This document shows, piece by piece, positions 34,966-41,128 of a stretch of DNA of 46,943 nt. The position numbers were made by a program, and so were the translations under genes. Source of the DNA: Opitutaceae bacterium (lineage in GTDB: Bacteria; Verrucomicrobiota; Verrucomicrobiia; Opitutales; Opitutaceae); assembly GCA_030648295.1 (NCBI GenBank), contig JAUSID010000052.1, positions 1 to 46,943 of the forward strand. The letters are read 5' to 3'. Position 1 is the first letter of the stretch, and every line of letters begins with the position of its first letter. The notes below the pieces were generated by a model, which worked only from the letters and a program-made list of their open reading frames with translations, was not told the DNA's origin and did no database searches.

Positions 34966-35582
34966 GTCGCGGGTTTGTGGAACGGGCCGGTGGCGTCGGT
35001 GAGCGGCGAAGGAAACTGGCTGGCGCCGAGCACGCCGGCACGGATTTGCTTGTAGAAATCGACCTCGCCGTGGAGTGAGCGGGCCGGGCGTTGCTGCGGG
35101 TTGAGGATGCCCACCTTTTTGCCGAGTTGGGCGCGCACCGCACGGATGGGGCCGAGGAGATCGGAGTCGTTGGTGACGAGCACGGCGCACTCATAGGCGT
35201 TGGCGAAACCGTCGACGAGCATCTGCGTGGCTAGGTTTACATCGGAGCCCTTTTCGTCGGTCCGCCAGACCAGGGCGGTGCTGGGGCCGCCGGGTGGCGG
35301 AGCGACCAGCATCATCCGCACTTGGTGGGATTTGAAGTAACCGAGCTGAATCGTGAGATTGGGCAGCGTCCGGAGCGCGCGGAAATAGGTTTGCTGGCGA
35401 ATGGGTTGATCGGGATCTCCTGGTCGCGCGGTAACATTGGCGGAGAAGTAGTGGATCGCAGTGATCGTGTGGCCGGGCAGGAGCAGAGCGGCCATCGCTG
35501 CGGGATTGACCCACTTGAACGGCGAATCCTTCAGGCAGCCGTAGTAGAGGTTGAAGCCGTCGATGTAGAGGTGCGTCCTCAC
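34959..35582 (-). CDS. NYN-domain (PIN-like) putative ribonuclease
   Basis: 207 residues from a GTG at 35582, chosen because the protein then begins VRTHLYIDGFNLYYG, the first strand of NYN domains; an ATG at 35660 adds an unrelated stretch. The acidic metal-binding residues are visible: Asp in YIDGFN, Asp in EKGSDVNLATQ, and the NDSDLLGPI motif. VGILNPQQRPAR follows. NYN proteins are mostly metal-dependent RNases. It overlaps hsdS by seven bases, so the two are co-translated. A nuclease gene coupled to a specificity subunit suggests a defence accessory, but the locus has decayed, so this is inference. Confidence 0.77.
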   Translation of the reverse strand: MRTHLYIDGFNLYYGCLKDSPFKWVNPAAMAALLLPGHTITAIHYFSANVTARPGDPDQPIRQQTYFRALRTLPNLTIQLGYFKSHQVRMMLVAPPPGGPSTALVWRTDEKGSDVNLATQMLVDGFANAYECAVLVTNDSDLLGPIRAVRAQLGKKVGILNPQQRPARSLHGEVDFYKQIRAGVLGASQFPSPLTDATGPFHKPATW

Positions 35583-35691
35583 GGCTGTAAAAATAAGCAG
35601 GGGCCACCTTTCGATGGCCCCGCGCCCGGCGTCGAAACGACCGGGGAGATGATGCTGCACAGGGAAACCCAGCGTTGGGTTATGTCAAGGG

Positions 35692-35735
35692 GAGAGACGG
35701 GGAGATTCGAACCCCCGGTGGTGCGGTGCAACCTC
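35692..35735 (-). other. tRNA 3'-end relic (Ser-like)
   Basis: On the minus strand GGGGGTTCGAATCTCCCC forms a T arm, followed by GTCTCTCC as the 3' acceptor strand. No 5' partner (GGAGAGAC) lies within about 150 bases, so there is no full tRNA. A 3' half alone is what integration of an element into a tRNA gene leaves behind; an attachment-site role is inferred. Confidence 0.45.
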
Positions 35736-35789
35736 GAGAGCAGGCGGGGCGCAAACTGGTCAACCCTCGCCATAATGACTGGATAAGAT

Positions 35790-35852
35790 TTCCGCAACGG
35801 CGTTGCGGAATTGTGCGCCCACTGAAATTTGGCAACGGCTCGTTGCCAAATT
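35790..35852. repeat. Two adjacent perfect hairpins with GCAACGGC cores
   Basis: TTCCGCAAC (35790-35798) pairs with 35802-35810 over a 3-base loop. AATTTGGCAACG (35826-35837) pairs with 35841-35852 over a 3-base loop. Both share the core GCAAC-GGC-GTTGC. They interrupt the space between the hsdR tail fragment and the tRNA relic. Confidence 0.75.
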
Positions 35853-35901
35853 GGGTCGAGCCCGGGGGATTCACCAACATTCGGTTTGGCGGGTTTCGCG
35901 C

Positions 35902-36012
35902 TCATGCGGCGAGGGTCTCGTTAAGTTCTTCCAGGAGCTTCGGCAACTGCTCGCCGAACAGCTGATGAGCGCGGCCGACGCCGCCGCGCTGGGCGAAGGG
36001 AGAATATGTGAA
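35902..36012 (-). pseudogene. hsdR: Detached 3' end of hsdR
   Basis: The minus strand reads FTYSPFAQRGG, then AHQLFGEQLPKLLEELN and LAA with a stop at 35904-35902. This is the conserved C terminus of EcoEI-type R subunits, which follows a D-D-F motif; the main hsdR stops at SIEPDDFG. If the segment between 33887 and 36009 were turned round, DDF and TYSPF would join in frame. This points to an inversion that carried hsdS and the NYN gene with it. Confidence 0.78.
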
Positions 36013-36274
36013 CGAGCTTGTGGCGCACTACGGCGGGGCTGCTCGAGAAAGCGTGCACCGTTTGATCCGGGAAAGGCGCGAGGTCAGCTTCGATGAGGTG
36101 TATGCGGTCGGCATGCGTTTTCCAACGGTTCAGCTCTCAGCATTGCGGAAGTGGACCGATGAGGTGGGTGACATCGTGAACCTCGGCGAACGCGAAAAGG
36201 TCGGAAAGCCCGGGGCAAATCATCGCATCAAGTTTCGCGATGGCAGCAGTGTCACCGGCGAATTTAGGTTCTGA
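36008..36274 (+). CDS. Small protein of unknown function
   Basis: 88 residues from a GTG at 36008 with AGGGAG six bases upstream. It is charged (REREKV, RLIRERREV), has no signal or membrane segment, and ends in a Lys/Arg-rich GANHRIKFRDGSSVTGEF. I do not recognise it. The ribosome binding site overlaps the hsdR tail fragment on the other strand, so the gene either arrived with the rearrangement or is a chance frame. Confidence 0.45.
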   Translation: MNELVAHYGGAARESVHRLIRERREVSFDEVYAVGMRFPTVQLSALRKWTDEVGDIVNLGEREKVGKPGANHRIKFRDGSSVTGEFRF

Positions 36275-36310
36275 TCGATGACCGTTACCCGGCATACATT
36301 CAAAAAGCGA

Positions 36311-36363
36311 CCACCCCGGCTACTCTTGCGAGAGAACCCCTTGGGTTCTTGTCACCGGGGTGG
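36311..36363. repeat. Nested hairpin (cruciform-like)
   Basis: CCACCCCGG (36311-36319) pairs with CCGGGGTGG (36355-36363). Inside, AGAACCC (36333-36339) pairs with GGGTTCT (36343-36349). No T-run follows. It lies between the small gene and the hsdM start. Confidence 0.6.
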
Positions 36364-36509
36364 AACCTTTGGAACGAAGGCCCCCGATGTTCACCGGGAC
36401 CTTTTGCCGACCGGGGATCCCCAATCCAGCGCGCCGAAACAAATCCGCGCGTAGTCGCCTTGCAAGGAATCATTCATGACCGCTCCCGCTCTCGTCCAAA
36501 AGCTCCCTC

Positions 36510-36611
36510 CTTCGCCAAGGCTTCGGCGGGCAGGCTGGAATTCCCCGCCTCCGCCGGGCTACGGCGCGGCAAGCTGCAACATCCTTCCGCCTTCGCCGAG
36601 GCTTCGGCGGA
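36510..36611. repeat. Paired CTTCGCC-AAGGCTTCGGCGG repeats between the two hsdM starts
   Basis: CCTTCGCCAAGGCTTCGGCGG (36509-36529) recurs as CCTTCGCCGAGGCTTCGGCGG (36590-36610) with one change. A hairpin-forming GC-rich stretch lies between the copies. The insertion separates the two copies of the hsdM start. Confidence 0.72.
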
Positions 36612-37071
36612 CAAACCGGGATGACTCCTCTTTCATTCGATGACCGCTCCCGCGCTGGTTCAGAAACTGTGGAATTACTGCAACAACCGCGACGATTTCT
36701 GGGCCACCACGAGCAACAAGCAGCTCAACTTTCTCCAGCACATCTTCACTATATTAAAGCAGCACGGCCGCGCCGCCGTCGTCCTCCCGGACAACGTCCT
36801 GTTCGAAGGCGGCGCGGGCGAAATCATCCGCCGGCAACTCCTCCAGCAAGCCGATGTCCATACCCTCCTCCGCCTACCCACCGGCATCTTTTATGCCCAA
36901 GGCGTGAAGGCCAACGTGCTGTTCTTCGACCGCAAGCCCGCCGCCGACAAAAAAGCCTGGACCGAGAAACTCTGGATCTACGACCTCCGCACGAACCAGC
37001 ACTTCACGCTCAAGGAAAACACCCTCAAGCGCAGCGACCTCGACGACTTCGTCGCGTGTTATTTTGGCAGG

Positions 37072-37148
37072 GTAGCGGAAGACATGAGTCTTTCGTCCGG
37101 GAAAGCCGGTAAGAAGTCCAAGCCCGAAACGCTCACGCGTTCCGCTAC
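37072..37148. repeat. Palindromic repeat, family A copy 2, inside hsdM
   Basis: The left arm 37072-37095 is an imperfect inverted copy of the right arm 37125-37148, and the right arm is identical over 24 bases to 28287-28310. It translates as VAEDMSLSSGKAGKKSKPET and onward in frame, replacing the variable stretch after the FVACYF motif. Confidence 0.82.
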
Positions 37149-37473
37149 GAGGCATGACCGGAAAGAAACCGAGCGCTTCAAATCCTTCACCTACGACGAG
37201 GTGATCAAGCGCGACAAGGTAAACCTGGATATCTTTTGGCTGAAGGACGACGCTCTCGAAGACAGTGCGAATCTCCCGGCCCCGGGAATCATCGCCGCCG
37301 ACATCGTCGCCGACCTCGAAGCGGCGCTTGAACAATTCAGCGAGATCGAAGGCGACTTGGAGCCATGACTGGTAACTTTCGCAATTTCTCCTGAGACCGG
37401 ATCCTGCAGGTTGTCTCATTCACACGGATACGCTGTGCTGGCGGAACGAAGGTCAGCGGCGCAACGCGGATGA

Positions 37474-37719
37474 ACCTGCCCCTCCGGTAACTCGCGCGCC
37501 CGACCCGCGTCCGGCGGTTTCCAGCATTACCTCCGAATCCGGTACGGCCCGTTCGGCACCAAGTTCGCCCACCGCACCTGGCGGTATCAACCCGGCGTTG
37601 GCGTGGCCTGGAGAGTCCCGTCCAACCGCCGGCTGCAACTCGCGGCGGAGGCGGTCCATTTCTCCACGCCGCGGGTGAGGGCGCTGAGCCTGATCGGAAC
37701 GGTCGCGTTTGTGTTTTAG
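37474..37719 (+). pseudogene. C-terminal fragment, beta-barrel-like
   Basis: An open stretch of 81 codons without a start reads FQHYLRIRYGPFGTKFAHRT, then QPGVGVAWRVPS, RLQLAAEAVHFSTPRVRAL and ends IGTVAFVF. Alternating strands and a terminal Phe are the usual C terminus of outer-membrane beta-barrels. An upstream TGA (37471) cuts it off. Otherwise the 37369-38103 region holds no gene; a 16-base palindrome (TCGGCTAGCTAGCCGA) lies at 37974-37989. Confidence 0.42.
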
Positions 37720-38070
37720 CCGGAGTTCGTCGCTTCGGCATGGAGCGAAACGGTGCCTGGCAGCCAGCTTCCAGTAGCCGTTGGCCGCACCCGCGCCAAG
37801 GCAATTGGATAGAGCGACTCGAACGCGTACGGAATTTCCGTCCTGTGCCGCTTAAGATTCAGAGGTGGCGGCCACTTCAATACACGATTATGTTCCATCG
37901 GACTCGCGCTCCTCGTGGTGCTCGCCGGGGATGAGGGCATCGCTCGTCCTGTTTGTCCTTCTCGGTCTCCTCTTCGGCTAGCTAGCCGAGGCGGCGGTTG
38001 CGGCGCACGGGGGCGGCCACGCCATCGGTGATTCCCGCTTCATAGCAGTCGGAACGATACAGTGAAATGT

Positions 38071-38101
38071 AGGGCCGTCGCTCGCCGACGGGCCGTTTTT
38101 T
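38071..38101 (+). terminator. Hairpin with T6, terminator or repeat
   Basis: GGGCCGTCG and CGACGGGCC pair with one mismatch over a 5-base loop and are followed by six T. It looks like a terminator, but a GTAGGGCCG-type start also fits a palindromic repeat of the kind found elsewhere in the window. Confidence 0.5.
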
Positions 38102-38103
38102 AA

Positions 38104-38255
38104 ATGAAACTCGAGGCGGCAATCCAATCGATCCACGCGCACCCCGCCGTGAGCGGCGTGATCGATTGGAAGGAAATCGCGCTGCTCTACGACGATGCCG
38201 GATCCTCTTTCGCGTCTGTCAACGGCCGGCATGGCCAAGCTTGGCGGAACCTATC
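38104..38255 (+). pseudogene. Fragment of an ECF-type sigma factor (ECF42-like)
   Basis: KLEAAIQSIHAHPAVSG, then DWKEIALLYDD, is the conserved helical part of SigJ/ECF42-type proteins (L-x-A-A-I-x-x-x-H-A ... D-W-x-x-I-x-x-L-Y). One frame over, PDPLSRLSTAGMAKLGG continues as the usual P-S-P-x-x-x-x-N-R-A-V-A segment. A frameshift near 38195 and loss of both ends make it a relic. It ends just before the VWA gene. Confidence 0.55.
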
Positions 38256-38282
38256 CGTGGCTGGCGTTACGCATCAGACGTC

Positions 38283-40223
38283 ATGCGCCGCATCGTCTTC
38301 ACTCCCATGAGCCTCGAAACCAGCGCCCACCAGTGGCTGCGCGTCCTGTGCCTGGCAGTAATGCTGGTGATGGTGCCGGCCTTCGCCGCCGACACTCCCG
38401 CGCCCACGAGCGATGCTGCGGCCACGAACCGCGCCGCGCCCAGCGACAGTGCGATCGTCTCGACGACTCCGATGGAGATCGAAGCCGAGGGAACCGGAGT
38501 GCACGGGCAACTCGTCGTCGCCCCGGAGATTATCAGCCCCGACACGCGCGCCGATCTGATCTTCACCATCACGGCGGAGCCGGCGTATGGTCGGGTGGGA
38601 CTGGCTGGGGGCGGGGATGAGGCGGATTTCTTCAAGAACAAGACTTCGCGCCTCGGCTATTTCGCGTATCGACCGGCGGAGGGTTACGCGGGCAAGGACT
38701 CGTTTGCCTACACCGTGCGCAATGAAACGTCCGGCCTCGTGTTCAAGAATACCGTCGCGATCCAGGTGAAGCCGGCGCCCGCGGTCATGCTGGAGAAGTT
38801 CGAGGTCAGCGCCGACCGCGAGCGCTCCATGAATGTGCGCGAGGTTTCTCTCACGACGCGCCCGAATTCGCCCGTCACATACAAGGTCCCCAGCCACGAG
38901 GATTTCATGACGCCGGCCGACCGCGTCGTCATCGCCGCCCCCAAGGTCGCATATCTGCTGGACGACAAGGTGAAACCGCAGCACGGCACGGCCAGGCTCG
39001 ATCGCGCCACCGGCCAGCTCACCTATGCGCCCAACCCGGGTTTCATCGGCGAGGATCGCTTCAAGTATTACACGATGGACGAAAACAACGCGCACCTCGG
39101 CGTGGAAAATGTCATCGCGGTCAACGTCGAGCCGATCCGCAACGTGAAGCATATTTCGATCGATCGATCGCGCAGCCGCGAGGTCGACCTCGTGTTCGTC
39201 ATCAACAATTCGCCCTCGATGTCGGCACACCAGAGCCGCATCGCGGCCAACCTGAGTCGTTTTCGGCAACTCTTCCACACCCGCGATCTCGACTACCGGA
39301 TCGGAGTGCTGACGACCGATTTCGTGAACGCGGATCCGGGCCGCCGGCCCGACGATCAGCCGTACTTCAAGGAGGTCCGCTCCGTGCAGCTCGACCCGGC
39401 GGGCAACCCGGTGCCCGACAGCCGCGGCCGGCCGAAGCAGGTGACCAAGCGCGTCGCGAGCAACGGCACGCTTGTGACGCTTCCGGTGATGGCCCAGCCC
39501 TGGGTCACGCCCCGGACGCCGGACAGCATCTTCGCCGAACTCGTGAAAGTGGGCACGAATGGCGACAGCGACCGCACGGCGTTCACCTCCGTGTATAATT
39601 TCGTCGCGGGTTACTACAACAAGCAGCACGCGTTCCTGCGGCCCGACGCCACCACGATCGTGGTCTTCTTCATGGATGAGGAGGAGACGCGCATGGCCGT
39701 GTGGAAGGAGCAAAGGAACGGCCCGCCTCAGGCCGAGTGGATCGAAAACGGAAAACTCCCCGAGCTGCTGAACCAATACAACGCGCGCAATCCCCACAAA
39801 CGCCAGACGCTCGATGGCTATATCAATTACTGGGTGCTGCGTCCCTTCATCATCGCCAAGGGCAACAAGCGCGGAAAGCTCGAGATGCACGCGGTGGTGT
39901 CGCCGGACAACCTCTCGCACCGGCGCGCGGCCGAGCTGACGGGCGGCACGGTGCTGAACATCGAGACTGATTTCTCCGGGCCGCTGGCCGCGCTGGGCGA
40001 CCGCATCGCCGACACCGTCGCCGTCGCGCTCGAGCCGGTCGAGGCCACCGCGACCTTCTACAAAAAGAGCCTGCGCGTGCTGGTCGATGGCGAGGAGGTG
40101 CGCCCCGACCCGCAAAACGGCTGGGTCTACGACGAACTCACGCACAGCATCCGCTTCCAGGGCGCCGCCAAGAAGAAGGCCTTCCTCGGGAAGATCGACA
40201 TCACCTACGAAGAGCACCTGTGA
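38283..40223 (+). CDS. Exported protein with cadherin-like repeats and VWA-like domain
   Basis: 646 residues from the ATG at 38283 (an ATG at 38307 is equally possible; neither has a clear binding site). A signal peptide ends near VPAFAAD. Two Ig/cadherin-like modules follow (GYFAYRPAEGYAGKDSFAYTV at about 120, and LTYAPNPGFIGEDRFKYY at about 250). A VWA-like domain starts at about 300 (EVDLVFVINNSPSMSAHQ); the MIDAS motif D-x-S-x-S has Asn308 in place of Asp. VVFFMDEEET and DGYINYWVLRPF follow. It probably acts at the cell surface in adhesion or assembly. A 40-base relic of its 3' part lies at 40888-40927. Confidence 0.8.
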   Translation: MRRIVFTPMSLETSAHQWLRVLCLAVMLVMVPAFAADTPAPTSDAAATNRAAPSDSAIVSTTPMEIEAEGTGVHGQLVVAPEIISPDTRADLIFTITAEPAYGRVGLAGGGDEADFFKNKTSRLGYFAYRPAEGYAGKDSFAYTVRNETSGLVFKNTVAIQVKPAPAVMLEKFEVSADRERSMNVREVSLTTRPNSPVTYKVPSHEDFMTPADRVVIAAPKVAYLLDDKVKPQHGTARLDRATGQLTYAPNPGFIGEDRFKYYTMDENNAHLGVENVIAVNVEPIRNVKHISIDRSRSREVDLVFVINNSPSMSAHQSRIAANLSRFRQLFHTRDLDYRIGVLTTDFVNADPGRRPDDQPYFKEVRSVQLDPAGNPVPDSRGRPKQVTKRVASNGTLVTLPVMAQPWVTPRTPDSIFAELVKVGTNGDSDRTAFTSVYNFVAGYYNKQHAFLRPDATTIVVFFMDEEETRMAVWKEQRNGPPQAEWIENGKLPELLNQYNARNPHKRQTLDGYINYWVLRPFIIAKGNKRGKLEMHAVVSPDNLSHRRAAELTGGTVLNIETDFSGPLAALGDRIADTVAVALEPVEATATFYKKSLRVLVDGEEVRPDPQNGWVYDELTHSIRFQGAAKKKAFLGKIDITYEEHL

Positions 40224-40399
40224 GGATTTTGCGCCGTAACGGATCCCTCAGTTGTTCGGATGAATTTGAATCAATTCCAACCGTACCCGCAGGCGCTTGA
40301 AACGTCGGTGGTGCTTTGGGATTCGGCCGTCGGCGGAGACTTCTCGGTTCCAAGGGCGCCTGGTTTGACAGTCTGGATCACGGCGACATGCTGCCGTCC

Positions 40400-40597
40400 A
40401 TGAACTACCGCGTGACGCTGTTTCAATCGGATGAAGGCTGGGCGGTGAGCTGTCCGGATCTGCCGGGCTGTCATTCGCAGGGCACGACGCGCGAGGAGGC
40501 GCTGGAGAATATCCGGGAAGCGATCCGACTCTGGCTCGAGGTGGAGTCGGAGGAGACTGGCCTGAAGAGATTCGAGCAGGCCGAAGTCACGATCTGA
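40400..40597 (+). CDS. hicB: HicB-type antitoxin
   Basis: 65 residues from the ATG at 40400 (an ATG at 40388 adds four residues). The HicB fold is clear: YRVTLFQSDEGWAVSCPDLPGCHSQGTTREEALENIREAI. HicB blocks the HicA mRNA interferase and usually binds DNA to repress the pair; here no C-terminal DNA-binding domain is visible. The stop overlaps the toxin start (TGATG). The order antitoxin-toxin is the reverse of the classic hicAB. A TTGACA box lies at 40365-40370, but no good -10 box follows. Confidence 0.85.
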   Translation: MNYRVTLFQSDEGWAVSCPDLPGCHSQGTTREEALENIREAIRLWLEVESEETGLKRFEQAEVTI

Positions 40598-40809
40598 TGC
40601 CGCGGATTCCCGGGATCAGTCAGCGGGAGTCCGTCCGCGTTTTCGAAAAGCTCGGCTACCGCATCGTGCGCCAGAGCGGACATATTGTGATGAGCAACGG
40701 ATAGACCCGGCTTATCATTCCCCGGAACACTACAATCAACGCGAACACGATGGGCGCGATCGCCCGCGATGCCGGACTGACGCCGGAGCAATTTCGGGCG
40801 CTGTTGTAA
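40597..40809 (+). pseudogene. hicA: HicA-type toxin with amber codon
   Basis: From the ATG at 40597 the frame reads MPRIPGISQRESVRVFEKLG, YRIVRQSGHIVMSNG, then TAG (40702-40704), then TRLIIPRNTTINANTMGAIA, RDAGLTPEQFRALL and a TAA at 40807. With the TAG read through, the 70 residues are a complete HicA with the catalytic His in SGHIVM. Relatives have Glu at the TAG position, which is one base change from GAG. The toxin is therefore probably inactive, leaving hicB an orphan. Confidence 0.86.
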
Positions 40810-40887
40810 GCGGAGCTGGTTCATTCTTCCGGATCGGGCGACTCTTGCACGAACGTGCAAAGTGCAAAGTCAGACTCCGTTTTTTCT

Positions 40888-40927
40888 GCGCACCGGCGCG
40901 GCCGAGTTCACGGGCGGCACGGTGTTC
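40888..40927 (+). pseudogene. Relic matching the VWA gene 3' part
   Basis: CACCGGCGCGGCCGAG-type sequence followed by ACGGGCGGCACGGTG matches 39917-39956 with a 2-base deletion and a few changes. The surrounding 40810-41128 has no gene on either strand. Confidence 0.42.
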
Positions 40928-40978
40928 CCGCGGGCTTAAAAGCAAAATGCGCCGGAGGCGCACAAGCCGCCGCGGTTT

Positions 40979-40998
40979 ACCCGCCTTCGGCGGGTTTT
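40979..40998 (+). terminator. Rho-independent terminator
   Basis: ACCCGCC and GGCGGGT pair over a TTC loop and four T follow. It would end the hicBA transcript. Confidence 0.68.
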
Positions 40999-41128
40999 GC
41001 CCAAGCCGGGAAATGCTCGCATAGACGCGCGCCCCTTCGCGGGCGTTCGCCCCTTTTCCGCACCCGAAAAGTTCCCATGCGACACGATTCGAAGAACGCG
41101 TCGCTCCGCTGCATTGTTCCGGCCAAGC

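Larger units (their letters stand above)
36476..37368 (+). pseudogene. hsdM: Type I methyltransferase M subunit, core deleted, start duplicated
   Basis: The first start at 36476 has AAGGA upstream and reads MTAPALVQKL, but then runs into repeats and stops at 36643. The stop overlaps a second ATG (36640) that again reads MTAPALVQKL. The two 29-base starts differ at six bases, all synonymous. From the second start, WNYCNNRDDFWATTSNKQ joins the extreme N terminus directly to the region after the missing core. Normal M subunits have WNYCN..LRDDG here and only about 230 residues later (R)DDFWATTSNK, so the SAM-binding and NPPF motifs are gone. The rest (GRAAVVLPDNVLFEGGAG, LRLPTGIFYAQGVKANVLFF, RDKVNLDIFWLKD) is intact to 37368. 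It cannot methylate. Confidence 0.87.

Noticed and set aside
35680-35790. A complete tRNA-Ser on the minus strand
   Set aside because: Only the T arm and the 3' acceptor strand are present; no matching 5' strand, D arm or anticodon arm can be folded.
35579-35905. Open frame of 108 codons (MSAKPAKPN...) after the hsdR tail
   Set aside because: After about ten residues it crosses two palindromes and the tRNA relic, so it is not a credible gene.
36349-36624. Open frame of 91 codons before hsdM
   Set aside because: It reads through the paired repeats (SFAKASAGRL, SAFAEASADKPG), the usual translation of such repeats, and is out of frame with hsdM.
37735-38070. Several open frames between the beta-barrel fragment and the sigma-factor relic
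   Set aside because: Composition is shadow-like with no start signals, no recognisable motifs, and a palindrome in the middle.
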